The notes under the pieces were generated by a model, which saw only the letters and a list, made by a program, of their open reading frames with translations, was not told the DNA's origin and searched no databases. Both the position numbers and the translations under genes were made by a program. A DNA stretch of 64,000 nucleotides, from NCBI RefSeq assembly GCF_900109295.1, contig NZ_FOIZ01000001.1:1860001-1924000 (forward strand), given 5' to 3'. Source of the DNA: Cognatiyoonia koreensis (lineage in GTDB: Bacteria > Pseudomonadota > Alphaproteobacteria > Rhodobacterales > Rhodobacteraceae). Positions 46,494 to 55,904 of the stretch are shown piece after piece. Position 1 is the stretch's first letter; each line of letters starts with the position of its first letter.

Positions 46494-47617
46494 CCTGCCC
46501 GCCCGTATGTTGGCAAAAGCGAGGCCTTCGCAACGAAACCGCTCGCATCAAGGCCAAGCCCCGCGTCGTACGCCGCGTTCAGAATTTCTGGCGCGAAAGT
46601 GGGGCGTTTGCGGTGATCCCCACTGAGTACGACAAGCGCCTCTACCGGCTTGTCGCCAGCGACCGATAGAGTGCGGAACATACCAGCGGGGATTGAATAG
46701 GTATCCCATGCATTTACGGTGACAGACGCGCCGCCGCCATCCTCGTAATCAATGCGAAGCTGGCCTTCATGCACAATCAATATTATCTTTTCATCCAGCA
46801 TGAATGGCCCGACCGATTGTCCCGGTGCGATCCTGATCCATTCGGCAGAAAAGCCGTGGGGATTGGTGATCGGTGCGGCATGGTCGCGGTTTTGCGTCAT
46901 GCCGTAGCCAATGACAGGTGCCATTTCAGCACCGCCTTCTGACAGCTTTTGATCGATGAAGGCCGGGCGGAAATCACGTTGGTCAGCCGCAACAACGCGG
47001 GTCATCATTTCTTCGCGTGGCACGTCGCGCAGTGCGGCAACATCTTCGTCGGGCATCGGCGGGATGCGTTCGCTCTCCGGCGGAACGACGTCGCCGCGCG
47101 ACGTGTCGATGAGGCGATTTTCAGACGAGATGAAAAGTCCGTAGTCTGCGGCCTCGCGAATAATATCGGGATGAAAGATGACGCCGCCCGTATTGTCGCC
47201 ACCAAGGATAGTGAAGAGCCAGCCATTATCCGGCCCCGCATTGGTAAAGCCCCGGAATATCCATGTCGGAACAGAAACAATGTCACCTTTGCGTCCGGTC
47301 ACTTCGTTTTCGCCATTGGATCCCCAGCGGAATGTCCATTCACCCTGCTGCACGATAAACACCTCTGCCGTAAAATGGATGTGCAGGTTGTTTGTAATTC
47401 CGTGCGGCATGGCAGCTGCGCCGATATTGAAGCCGTGCGCTTCTGGCAGGTTGATGACCTGATCATCTGATGATGTGACGCCGGGTCCGATTATCGAATA
47501 GTTTTCCTTTCTGTCCGATCCCGGTTTCTTGCAATCAATAAAAGCGACAGTGCAAGAGACATAATCGTCCCGTTTGATGTGGCGCGCTTCGGCGATTTCC
47601 TGGGTCATCGGTGTCAT
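46490..47617 (-). CDS. Bicupin protein of the sugar-acid operon
   Basis: A two-domain cupin protein of 375 residues. The first cupin has the motif-1 pattern NNLHIHFTAEVFIVQQGEW (two His and Glu), but motif 2 reads VPTWIFRGFTN, with Arg where His is usual. The second cupin (GPFMLDEKIILIVHEGQL...IPAGMFRTL) lacks the HxH pattern altogether. It may be an isomerase, dioxygenase relative or binding protein that uses one altered metal site. AAGGA lies 9 bp before the ATG at 47617, which I prefer to the ATG at 47626. Function is unknown, but the operon context points to sugar-acid catabolism. Confidence 0.75.
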   Translation of the reverse strand: MTPMTQEIAEARHIKRDDYVSCTVAFIDCKKPGSDRKENYSIIGPGVTSSDDQVINLPEAHGFNIGAAAMPHGITNNLHIHFTAEVFIVQQGEWTFRWGSNGENEVTGRKGDIVSVPTWIFRGFTNAGPDNGWLFTILGGDNTGGVIFHPDIIREAADYGLFISSENRLIDTSRGDVVPPESERIPPMPDEDVAALRDVPREEMMTRVVAADQRDFRPAFIDQKLSEGGAEMAPVIGYGMTQNRDHAAPITNPHGFSAEWIRIAPGQSVGPFMLDEKIILIVHEGQLRIDYEDGGGASVTVNAWDTYSIPAGMFRTLSVAGDKPVEALVVLSGDHRKRPTFAPEILNAAYDAGLGLDASGFVAKASLLPTYGRAG

Positions 47618-47640
47618 TTGTGTCATGTCCTTCGCGGTTC

Positions 47641-48696
47641 TTATCCGTCAAGCCGTTCGCCAGTGGCGCGGTCAAACAGATGAAATCGGCTGCCGGGTTT
47701 CGGCGCAAGGTAACAGGATGAATTGATTTCTGCTTCAAAATCGGCGTGGCCACGGGCGCAAGCAGTCACGGGCCCGTTTCGCAGAGTGACCAGCGTGCTT
47801 TCGCCTGTGAGTTCAAGTGCATAAAGCTTTCCGCCGATAGGGGCATCCGTGTCCTGCGTGATATCAAGCTCTTCCGGTCGAATCCCCAGAACGACGCCGT
47901 CACGATCTGAAATATTCACGGGAAGTGTTACACCGTCAGCGTGAAAAACCCCGTCTTTCACAGCGCCGTCGATCAGATTCATCGAAGGGGATCCGATGAA
48001 ACCGGCGACGAACAGGTCGGCAGGTTCAGCATAGATTTTCTTGGGCGTGTCCAGTTGCACGATCCTGCCTTCGCGCATGACGGCGACACGGGTTGCAAGT
48101 GTCATCGCCTCCATCTGATCGTGCGTCACATAAACTGTGGTGACGCCCAATTCGTGGTGCAGATGCTTCAGTTCCGCACGCATGCTGACACGCAGCTTTG
48201 CATCCAAGTTAGACAGGGGTTCGTCCATCAGGAAAATTTTCGGAGTGCGCACAATCGCGCGGGCCAAGGCGACACGCTGGCGCTGACCACCTGAAAGTTC
48301 CGAAGGCCGCCTGTCCAGCAATGCACCCAACTCGACCTTGTCGGCCGTTTCCTGAACACGCGTCTTGCGTTCAGCCTTGCTGACGCCGCGCAGTTTCAGC
48401 GGATATTCGATGTTCTGGCGCACGGTCATGTGCGGATAAAGCCCATAGTTCTGGAACACCATTGCGATGTCACGATCCTTGGGCGGTTTGTCATTGATCC
48501 GCTCGCCCTTAATCATGATGTCGCCGGATGTGATGTCCTCAAGCCCTGCGATCATGCGCATCGTTGTCGTCTTGCCGCAGCCGGATGGACCAAGCAGAAC
48601 AAGGAATTCACCGTCGTGAATTGTCAGGCTTTGTTTTGGGACGGCAAGGAAGTTGCCATACTTCTTTTCGATATCGACAAGACGGACGTCGGCCAT
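47641..48696 (-). CDS. ABC sugar importer ATPase (MalK/UgpC type)
   Basis: A 351-residue importer ATPase with Walker A GPSGCGKTT (near 36), signature [16 protein letters not shown] (near 133), Walker [18 protein letters not shown]-loop YVTHDQMEA, and a C-terminal TOBE-type regulatory domain (GIRPEELDI). It powers uptake with the two permeases and binding protein encoded just upstream. AAGGA precedes the ATG. It is a paralogue of the UgpC protein at 55905. Confidence 0.95.
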   Translation of the reverse strand: MADVRLVDIEKKYGNFLAVPKQSLTIHDGEFLVLLGPSGCGKTTTMRMIAGLEDITSGDIMIKGERINDKPPKDRDIAMVFQNYGLYPHMTVRQNIEYPLKLRGVSKAERKTRVQETADKVELGALLDRRPSELSGGQRQRVALARAIVRTPKIFLMDEPLSNLDAKLRVSMRAELKHLHHELGVTTVYVTHDQMEAMTLATRVAVMREGRIVQLDTPKKIYAEPADLFVAGFIGSPSMNLIDGAVKDGVFHADGVTLPVNISDRDGVVLGIRPEELDITQDTDAPIGGKLYALELTGESTLVTLRNGPVTACARGHADFEAEINSSCYLAPKPGSRFHLFDRATGERLDG

Positions 48697-48709
48697 TTGA
48701 TCGTTCCTT

Positions 48710-49525
48710 TTATTTGACCGCGCCGGCCGTCATGCCGCGCGTAAAGTGTTTCTGGATGAACAAGGCCATGATGAAGATCGGCACCGTGATCATCACGCCA
48801 GCCGCGCTCATCAGTTCCCACAGATCGCCGCGTTCGGTGCGGAAGCTGACCAAACCCACGGGCAGCGTCACCGCATCACGCCGCGACAGGATCAGCGCAA
48901 ATAGAAATTCGTTCCATGTCAGGATGAAACAGAAGATCGAAGAGGTCAGGATTCCCGGTGCTGCCATCGGCATCACGATGTCCTTGATGACCCGCAAGCG
49001 CGAGGCGCCGTCGATCATTGCCGCCTCTTCGCTGTCCGTCGGGATTGCGTCGATGAAGCCCTTGATCATCCAGATCACGAAGGGTGTGACGATGGCGAGG
49101 TTTACGATGATCAGTGCAATCCGTGTGTCGAGCAGATCAAGCTGGCGGAACATCAGGAAGAACGGGAGTACGATCACAACAGCCGGTATGAACTGTGTCG
49201 ACAGGATCAGGAAGAAGAGGAATTTGCGCCCTTTTACGCGAAACCGCGAGAAGGAATAGGCGGCAAGCGCGGCACAAGGCACGGCGATCGCAACAGTAAC
49301 GGTTGCGACGATGACCGAATTCATCACCATACTGCCAAGGTTCCACGGGTCCGAAAAGACGGTGACGAAATTCTGCAGCGTCGGTTCGAAATTCAGCGAA
49401 AGTGAATAGGCGTCGCGCGGCTGTTTAAAGGCTGTCAGGAACATCCACGCAATCGGGAAAAGAACCACGATGGAAATGAGCAAGAGCAGCGCCCGCTCGG
49501 CGATGTAGGAAAGTGTGCGTCTCAT
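48710..49525 (-). CDS. ABC sugar importer inner-membrane permease (MalG type)
   Basis: A 271-residue permease with six predicted helices and the EAA loop EEAAMIDGASRLRVIKDIVMP that contacts the ATPase. The ATG at 49525 overlaps the upstream permease stop by 4 bp, which fixes the start; a longer frame reads back into that gene. It pairs with the MalF-type permease. Confidence 0.93.
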   Translation of the reverse strand: MRRTLSYIAERALLLLISIVVLFPIAWMFLTAFKQPRDAYSLSLNFEPTLQNFVTVFSDPWNLGSMVMNSVIVATVTVAIAVPCAALAAYSFSRFRVKGRKFLFFLILSTQFIPAVVIVLPFFLMFRQLDLLDTRIALIIVNLAIVTPFVIWMIKGFIDAIPTDSEEAAMIDGASRLRVIKDIVMPMAAPGILTSSIFCFILTWNEFLFALILSRRDAVTLPVGLVSFRTERGDLWELMSAAGVMITVPIFIMALFIQKHFTRGMTAGAVK

Positions 49526-50406
49526 GCGGTTGCCATCTTTCTTTCGCTGAGCAGCATGCGAACATACCAGATCGAGATGAACATCATGATCGCCGTCAGG
49601 ATCCACGCCAGCGCCGAAGCATAGCCCATGTCGAACCAGCGGAAACCGACGTTGAAGATAAAATAGGCAAGTGTTTCGGTGGATGTGCCGGGCCCGCCGC
49701 CGGTCAGGGTCACGACCTGATCGAACATTTTCAATGCAAAGATCGTCTTCAGTACGGCCATCACGAGGATCACACCGCGCATCTGGGGCAGGATAATCCC
49801 GAAGACAATCCGCAGATTCGACGCCCCGTCGATCCGTGCTGCTTCTTCGGTTTCACGCGGGATCGAGGCAAGACCACCGAGACACATGAACGTCATGTAT
49901 GGGGTCCAGTGCCAAACGTCTGTCAGCACAAGGATGGCCATTGCAAGGTCGGGATCTGCAAGCCATGGCACGCCTTGCAAAGCAGGGAAGACCGCGCCGA
50001 GCCCTTGCGCGAGCACGCCGAATTCGGGATTGAACATGAAGCGATAGCTGACACCGATCAGTGCCGGGCTCATCGCGAAAGGCAGGATCAGAATGATCCG
50101 GGTAAATGTGTGCATCGGCCCTTTACGCCGCAGCAGCAGGGCTAGGGCCATGGCGAGGATGACTGTCATCACCACGCTCGTGATGACAAAGATGAATGTC
50201 ACCCAAAGCGAATTCAGAAACGCACTTTCAGAAGCGGCGTAGACGTAGTTGTCAAAACCGACGAAACCGCCGGGCCTGCGGCTTTCGGTCAGATCCCATT
50301 CGCGAAAAGAAGTGATGAACGAATAGGCAAGCGGATAAATGGTTGTCGCCAACACGATAATGAAGGCGGGGATCAGCAACCAATAGGGAAGCAGCCGGTC
50401 TTTCAC
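49522..50406 (-). CDS. ABC sugar importer inner-membrane permease (MalF type)
   Basis: A permease of about 294 residues with six predicted helices (first at PYWLLIPAFIIVLATTIYPL) and an EAA loop (EEAARIDGASNLRIVFGIILPQ). The start is taken as the GTG at 50406 because AAAGG lies 8 bp before it; a GTG 9 bp upstream would leave no space for the ribosome site. It heads the coupled permease pair. Confidence 0.92.
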   Translation of the reverse strand: MKDRLLPYWLLIPAFIIVLATTIYPLAYSFITSFREWDLTESRRPGGFVGFDNYVYAASESAFLNSLWVTFIFVITSVVMTVILAMALALLLRRKGPMHTFTRIILILPFAMSPALIGVSYRFMFNPEFGVLAQGLGAVFPALQGVPWLADPDLAMAILVLTDVWHWTPYMTFMCLGGLASIPRETEEAARIDGASNLRIVFGIILPQMRGVILVMAVLKTIFALKMFDQVVTLTGGGPGTSTETLAYFIFNVGFRWFDMGYASALAWILTAIMMFISIWYVRMLLSERKMATA

Positions 50407-50485
50407 GGGGGTCACCTTTCATCAGGTCGCGGGAAAACAGGGAAAAGGCGGGCCGGACGACAGATGCCGCCCGACCCGAGGGAGG

Positions 50486-51757
50486 TTAGCGGATTGCAGC
50501 GATTTCTTCTGCGGCCTTGTCGAGCGCCGCCTGCACATCGGATTCTTCACCGGATGCGAGGCTGGAAATCGCCGTTTCAAGGATCAGCGCGATGCGCGGC
50601 CAGTCGTCACCGAATTCGACGCCCTCGGCAGTTGCCAATGCATCCGCAGCCGCTTGATGCATGCCGCCCCAACGTTCGTTAACTTCCGGGTCGGTGAGGT
50701 TTGACATATGCACCGCGACGACTTCGGAGAGGTCCGGATCAAGCAGGACTTCACGCTCCAGCGCCGGGTCTGTCAGCCAGCCGAGGAATTCGGTTGCCGC
50801 ATCCTTTGCGTCGGATTCCTGGGTCACACCGAATATCCAGGTGTTCGTGTATGTCGTGCGGTCGGCCCCATCGACAGATGGTAGCGACGTGAATGCCACC
50901 TGATCGGCTGTGAGGGTCGATTGTTCCGGATCAGTCAATTGAGAGCGCACCCACCACCACACTGGCAACATTGCAGAATTGCCCTGCTTGAAACTGTTGA
51001 CCGCGTCCTGTTCGACAAAAACAGCCGAGCCTGCCGGGACGATTTCTTCGCCGATATAGCCGACATAGGTCTGTGTTGCTGCAACGCCTGCGTCGGAATT
51101 GAATGCAGGGCTGCCATCCGCGTCAAACAGATCACCGCCGTTGCCCCACAGAAGGTTCATCCAGACCATAAGGTTCTGGCCATTCAGCTTGCCATAGGGC
51201 AATGCGATGCCGGCAGCGTCCGTGTTGTCCTGCACTGCTTTTGCCACAGTGACCATTTCTTCCCAGGTTTGCGGCGGGTTGACGCCGGCTGCTTCAAGAA
51301 GATCGGGACGATAGAACAGCAACTGGACGTGACCACGAACAGGCAGGCCGATCAGTTCGCCATCCAGCATCCCATGACGGAGGTGCGCGGCGGGAAAGTC
51401 GCTCAGGTCCGTGCCTTGCGCTTCGATGCCGGGGCCGATGGGTGTCATCAGGTTCTGAAGCGAGACGACCCACTGATCCATGACCGACACGACATCATAA
51501 TCCCCGCCCGCGACCATTTCGGTGGTCAGCGCTTCTTTCATGTTCGGGAATGGTACGTAGTCGTAGACGACATCGATGCCCGTCGCCTCTTCGAATTCTG
51601 CAAGCCGCGCTTCGTGGGCTTCGAATTGGCTTGATTTCACGGCGAGCACATTGACGGTCTGCCCCTCGAATGGCCGCCCTTCCGTGGCTTCCCATGCAAG
51701 CGCCTGCGCACCCCAAAGCGAAGCCGCGATTGCGATCGTACTGGATAAATTTTTCAT
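50486..51757 (-). CDS. ABC importer periplasmic sugar/sugar-acid-binding protein
   Basis: A 423-residue solute-binding protein (family 1 type) with a signal peptide ending near AQALA-WEA. The body has the usual two-lobe pattern (VNVLAVKSSQFEAHEARL, GIDVVYDYVPFPNMKEAL, WRPDLLEAAGVNPPQTWEE-like segments). It is the first gene of the operon, with a strong GGGAGG site before the ATG, and faces the GntR gene across a 74- to 89-bp gap that holds a palindromic operator candidate. Given OtnK, OtnC and OtnI downstream, the ligand is likely a sugar acid or its precursor. Confidence 0.92.
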   Translation of the reverse strand: MKNLSSTIAIAASLWGAQALAWEATEGRPFEGQTVNVLAVKSSQFEAHEARLAEFEEATGIDVVYDYVPFPNMKEALTTEMVAGGDYDVVSVMDQWVVSLQNLMTPIGPGIEAQGTDLSDFPAAHLRHGMLDGELIGLPVRGHVQLLFYRPDLLEAAGVNPPQTWEEMVTVAKAVQDNTDAAGIALPYGKLNGQNLMVWMNLLWGNGGDLFDADGSPAFNSDAGVAATQTYVGYIGEEIVPAGSAVFVEQDAVNSFKQGNSAMLPVWWWVRSQLTDPEQSTLTADQVAFTSLPSVDGADRTTYTNTWIFGVTQESDAKDAATEFLGWLTDPALEREVLLDPDLSEVVAVHMSNLTDPEVNERWGGMHQAAADALATAEGVEFGDDWPRIALILETAISSLASGEESDVQAALDKAAEEIAAIR

Positions 51758-51806
51758 AGGTTCCTCCCAAAATCTTCCTCACGCTACACATGGCTGACCA
51801 GTTTCG

Positions 51807-51822
51807 TCAATAATATTATTGA
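51807..51822. promoter_or_regulatory. Perfect 16-bp palindrome, GntR operator candidate
   Basis: TCAATAATATTATTGA lies between the divergent importer operon and the GntR gene, 49 bp from the binding-protein ATG. Position and symmetry suit autoregulation plus control of the operon by the FadR-type regulator. Confidence 0.6.
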
Positions 51823-51846
51823 TAATCTATCTTGGACCGGCGACGC

Positions 51847-52545
51847 ATGGCATGCTACGCTGATGCGACCGGTCAAAATGGAACGCTGGAAATGCCCGAT
51901 ACGCTAGTTACGGACTTGGAGAACGATGTCATCTTCGGCGTCTACGCCCCGGGGAACCGAATCATCGAAGATCGCGTCATGGAACGCTATGGGGCCAAAA
52001 GACACGCTGTTCGCAACGCTATCGCGGCACTCGAAGCGCGTGGTTTGCTGGTCCGCAAGCCGAACCGTGGCGCAGAGGTTGTCGACTTCACGCCGGACGA
52101 GGTCGATGCGCTTTATGATGTCCGGATCGTTCTGGAAACTGCCGCCGCCGAACGCACGCCCTTGCCCAGTGATCCACGTATTGCTGCGCAACTTGACGAC
52201 ATCGCACGCCGCCATGAAAAGGCCGTCGCCGATCAGGATTATCGCGCCGTCTTTTGGCTGAACCAGGAATTCCACGAGGTGCAGTATTCGTGCTGCGGCA
52301 ATTCACGGCTGGCCGAACTCATCGGGAACCACGCCCGCGCCGCGCAGCCGATCCGTGTCGTCAAATACGACGACGCCGCACACATGCAGAAGGTGGTGCA
52401 GGAACACTTTGCAATCATCGAAGCGATGCGGGGAACGTCCCATGAAGCGCTAGTCGCCGCGGTTCGTGCGCATTTGCCAGCTTCGGCCGAAGCATATCGC
52501 GCGCTTTACGAACGGCGATTCGGGTCCCGCGTCAAAACGGGCTGA
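51847..52545 (+). CDS. GntR-family regulator, FadR subfamily (FCD domain)
   Basis: A transcription factor of about 232 residues. The winged helix occupies about residues 15-75 (LENDVIFGVYAPGNRIIEDRVMERY) and the FCD effector domain follows, with metal-ligand candidates Asp in YDVRIVLE, His in LNQEFHEVQY (near 143) and His in VVQEHFAIIEAM (near 190) plus RAHLPASAEAY (His near 211). FCD regulators usually respond to organic acids. It is divergent from the sugar-acid operon and probably represses it until ligand binds. Start choice (ATG 51847 or an upstream TTG at 51832) is uncertain. Confidence 0.88.
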   Translation: MACYADATGQNGTLEMPDTLVTDLENDVIFGVYAPGNRIIEDRVMERYGAKRHAVRNAIAALEARGLLVRKPNRGAEVVDFTPDEVDALYDVRIVLETAAAERTPLPSDPRIAAQLDDIARRHEKAVADQDYRAVFWLNQEFHEVQYSCCGNSRLAELIGNHARAAQPIRVVKYDDAAHMQKVVQEHFAIIEAMRGTSHEALVAAVRAHLPASAEAYRALYERRFGSRVKTG

Positions 52546-52593
52546 ACCGGTGCAAGGGGTTTTCTTTGTACTGCCCGCATTGCGACGCCATGG

Positions 52594-52611
52594 TTGTCAT
52601 GCAGCTGACAC
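52594..52611 (+). promoter_or_regulatory. Candidate Pho box upstream of ugpB
   Basis: TTGTCAT-GCAG-CTGACAC has two 7-bp half-sites close to CTGTCAT/CTGTCAC with the usual 4-bp spacing, 178 bp before ugpB. ugp operons are Pho-controlled in other Proteobacteria, so PhoB induction on phosphate starvation is plausible. Confidence 0.45.
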
Positions 52612-52789
52612 ATCAAACTGCAACTCAATATCCGTGAATGTTGTTGGGCGTGCGGAGAAGAGTCGAACTGCTTGAATTTCAAACAGCTACATGCAACGTT
52701 TTTTAATCCGCCATGATTTAATCCGCACAATCGGTTGCGTGACTTCTGGCATTTATTACGCGCCCGACGGCGCAAACTTGGGGGGAACC

Positions 52790-54103
52790 ATGAATAAATC
52801 TTTCATCTCTGCTTTGATCCTGTCTGCAACCTGCATGACACCGATCGCGGCATCCGCGCAGACTGAAGTCCAGTTCTGGCACGCGTTCACCGGACGTCTT
52901 GGTGAGCTTGTGAAAGCGCAGGTCGAGGAATTCAACGCGAGCCAAAGCGACTATGTCGTCGTCGAGAGCCACAAAGGCAACTACTCTGAGACGCTTAACG
53001 CCGGCATCGCTGCGTTCCGCGCGCAAGAACAACCGCACATCCTGATGGTGTTCGAGGTCGGCACCGCGACGATGATGGCCGCCGAAGGTGCGGTGAAACC
53101 CGTCTTTGAGGTCATGGCGGAAAGCGGCGCAACGTTTGATCCCGACGCATATATCGGCGCGGTCAAAGGTTACTATACCACCACTGATGGCGATATGTTG
53201 TCACTGCCCTTCAACTCTTCCACCCCGGTTCTGTGGGTAAATCGGGATGCGATGTCCGCTGCGGGCGTCGATCCTGACACCGACCTTTCTACCTGGCAGA
53301 ATGTCGATGCCGTGCTTGAGCAACTGAAGGCCGGTGGCGAAGAATGCCCGCTGGTCACTGCGTGGCAAAGCTGGATCCACCTTGAGAACATGTCAGCCTA
53401 TCACGACGTGCCATTCGCATCGCAAGACAACGGCTTTGCCGGTCTGGACACCGAGCTGATGCTGAACGGCGAAGCGCAAGTCGCGCATCTGACGGCGATG
53501 GGCGAATGGGCCAAGGACGGGGAATTTATCTATACCGGACGGCGCAATGAAGGTGGGGCGAACTTCCGCGCTGGCGAATGCGCGCTATTTACCGAAAGCT
53601 CTGCCGGATATGCGGGCATCAAGGCCGAAGCAGAATTCGACTTTGACGTGCGTCCACTTCCCTATTGGGATGGTGTCGGCAATGCGCCGCAGAATACCAT
53701 CATCGGTGGTGCATCGCTTTGGGTCATGACCGGTCACGAGGCAGAAGAGTACAAGGGCGTTGGAGAGTTCCTTGCCTACCTGTCGTCGTCTGACGTGCAG
53801 GCACAGTGGCACCAGGATACCGGCTATCTTCCGATCACGACCGAAGCGGGCGAAGCAACCCGCGCCGCCGGCTTCTACGATGAAAACCCCGGCACTGACG
53901 TGGCTGTTATCCAGATGACCACGAACGAGCCGACGGCCAACTCCAAAGGTCTGCGCCTGGGATCCTTCGACCAGATCCGTGGGATCATCGACGAGGAGCT
54001 CGAGGCGATCTGGGCCGGTGACAAAACAGCACAGGAAGCCATGGACAGTGCAAAGGAGCGTGGCGACGCGTTGCTGCGCCGGTTCGAGTCTGCAAACGGC
54101 TGA
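52790..54103 (+). CDS. ugpB: sn-Glycerol-3-phosphate ABC transporter, binding protein
   Basis: A 437-residue periplasmic binding protein with a signal peptide (MNKSFISALILSATCMTPIAASAQ). The mature start EVQFWHAFTGRLGELV and the segment SHKGNYSETLNAGIAAFRA-EVGTATMMA match UgpB closely. It captures glycerol-3-phosphate or glycerophosphodiesters for import as phosphate and carbon source. GGGGGGAACC precedes the ATG at 52790; a frame from 52691 would add residues without a good start signal. Confidence 0.93.
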   Translation: MNKSFISALILSATCMTPIAASAQTEVQFWHAFTGRLGELVKAQVEEFNASQSDYVVVESHKGNYSETLNAGIAAFRAQEQPHILMVFEVGTATMMAAEGAVKPVFEVMAESGATFDPDAYIGAVKGYYTTTDGDMLSLPFNSSTPVLWVNRDAMSAAGVDPDTDLSTWQNVDAVLEQLKAGGEECPLVTAWQSWIHLENMSAYHDVPFASQDNGFAGLDTELMLNGEAQVAHLTAMGEWAKDGEFIYTGRRNEGGANFRAGECALFTESSAGYAGIKAEAEFDFDVRPLPYWDGVGNAPQNTIIGGASLWVMTGHEAEEYKGVGEFLAYLSSSDVQAQWHQDTGYLPITTEAGEATRAAGFYDENPGTDVAVIQMTTNEPTANSKGLRLGSFDQIRGIIDEELEAIWAGDKTAQEAMDSAKERGDALLRRFESANG

Positions 54104-54162
54104 TGTGATTGGAACGGCGGGCCCCATGGGTTCGCCGTTCATTTTGTCGGGGGGAAATTGAT

Positions 54163-55044
54163 ATGGAAAAGCGCGTCACGTTTCGCGGATGGCTTTTGCC
54201 ACTTATCCTGATCGCACCTCAGGTGCTCGTCTCGGCTGTTTTCTTTTTCTATCCAGCAGGACAAGCGATCTGGCAGTCACTGTTCATCCCCGACCCTTTC
54301 GGTCTGTCGATGCAATACGTCGGCCTCGGCAATTTTGAATTCCTGCTTTCGGACAAATTCTATCGTGCGTCATTCGTGACGACTGCAGTCTTTTCGCTTC
54401 TTGTGACACTGTGTTCGATGATCCCGGCGTTATTTCTTGCCGTTATGGCGGATCGGCTTATCAAGGGATCGGGCGTGTACCGCACGTTGCTGATCTGGCC
54501 TTACGCGGTTGCGCCCGCGGTCGCAGGCGTCCTTTGGCTGTTCATGTTCAACACCCGCGTGGGCGTGGTGTCGTGGTATCTGGGACAGCTAGGCTATGAT
54601 TGGAATCACGTGCTGAACGGAAACGAGGCGATGGGTCTTGTTGTCGTCGCTTCGGCCTGGGGCCGGATCAGTTATAACTTCCTATTTTTCTTTGCAGCGC
54701 TTCAGGCTGTTCCCCGCTCGGTCATCGAAGCTGCCGCGATTGATGGCGCACGCTTCTGGCGGCGGTTCTGGACCATCGTGCTGCCCTTGTTGTCGCCGAC
54801 TACGTTCTTTCTGCTCGTCGTCAACATCGTCTACGCCTTCTTCGAAACGTTCGGCGTGATCCATACAATTACGGGTGGCGGGCCGCAGCAGACAACGACC
54901 ATCCTTGTCTACAAAGTATTTTCGGACGGTTTCGTCGGACAGGATCTGGGATCATCTTCGGCGCAGTCGGTGATCCTGCTTGTCGTGGTCGGATTGCTGA
55001 CGGTCGTCCAGTTCAAATACATCGAAAAGCGGGTGCATTACTGA
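54163..55044 (+). CDS. ugpA: sn-Glycerol-3-phosphate ABC transporter permease
   Basis: A 293-residue inner-membrane permease with six helices and the EAA loop ([21 protein letters not shown]). It comes directly after ugpB with a GGGGG-containing ribosome site, 59 bp apart, and overlaps ugpE by one base (TGATG). It forms the channel with UgpE. Confidence 0.93.
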   Translation: MEKRVTFRGWLLPLILIAPQVLVSAVFFFYPAGQAIWQSLFIPDPFGLSMQYVGLGNFEFLLSDKFYRASFVTTAVFSLLVTLCSMIPALFLAVMADRLIKGSGVYRTLLIWPYAVAPAVAGVLWLFMFNTRVGVVSWYLGQLGYDWNHVLNGNEAMGLVVVASAWGRISYNFLFFFAALQAVPRSVIEAAAIDGARFWRRFWTIVLPLLSPTTFFLLVVNIVYAFFETFGVIHTITGGGPQQTTTILVYKVFSDGFVGQDLGSSSAQSVILLVVVGLLTVVQFKYIEKRVHY

Positions 55045-55901
55045 TGGCACGGCAATTGAGCGGTATGGTCGAAAAGCGCGGTGCGGGGCTATGGCTGACA
55101 CATCTGTTCATGATCTTCGGCGTGCTGGTGATCTTTTTCCCGATCTGGCTGGCATTTGTTGCGTCCACAGTGACGCAATCGGAAATTATCCGTCCGCCGA
55201 TGCCAGTCTGGCCCGGCGACCAGTTCCTGATCAACTACAAGAACGCGTTGTTTTCAGGCATCAACGTGCCGGTTGGGACGATGCTGATGAACAGTATGAT
55301 CATGGCAGTCGGGATCGCGGTTGGGAAAATCGTCATCTCGCTGCTGTCGGCCTTTGCCATCGTCTATTTCCGTTTTCCCGGACGTTCGACGTTTTTCTGG
55401 ATGATCTTCATCACGCTCATGCTGCCAGTCGAAGTGCGGATCGTTCCCACGTTCGAGGTCGTTGCAGGATTCGGGATGCTGAACAGCTATTCCGGGCTGA
55501 TTTTCCCGCTTATCGCCTCTGCAACCGCGACATTTCTTTTTCGTCAGTTCTTTATGACCATTCCCGACGAGTTGGCAGAGGCCGCCCGAGTCGACGGTGC
55601 GAAACCAATGCGGTTTTTCTGGGATATTGTCGTGCCGATGAGCCGGACAAACATCGCAGCGCTGTTCGTGATCCTGTTTATCTACGGTTGGAACCAGTAT
55701 CTTTGGCCCCTTCTTATCACCACCGATCCGGAGATGAATACGATCGTTATGGGCATCAAGCAGATGTTCCCGTCAGGCGATGACTTTGCCCACTGGCCGA
55801 CGATCATGGCGACTTCCATTCTTGCGATGATCCCGCCGGTGATTGTCGTTGTTTCAATGCAAAGGCTATTTGTACGTGGCCTTGTCGACAGCGAGAAATA
55901 G
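55044..55901 (+). CDS. ugpE: sn-Glycerol-3-phosphate ABC transporter permease
   Basis: A 285-residue permease with six helices and the EAA loop ([22 protein letters not shown]). It overlaps ugpA by one base and is followed by ugpC after 3 bp, so the operon is tightly coupled. Confidence 0.94.
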   Translation: MARQLSGMVEKRGAGLWLTHLFMIFGVLVIFFPIWLAFVASTVTQSEIIRPPMPVWPGDQFLINYKNALFSGINVPVGTMLMNSMIMAVGIAVGKIVISLLSAFAIVYFRFPGRSTFFWMIFITLMLPVEVRIVPTFEVVAGFGMLNSYSGLIFPLIASATATFLFRQFFMTIPDELAEAARVDGAKPMRFFWDIVVPMSRTNIAALFVILFIYGWNQYLWPLLITTDPEMNTIVMGIKQMFPSGDDFAHWPTIMATSILAMIPPVIVVVSMQRLFVRGLVDSEK

Positions 55902-55904
55902 AAA

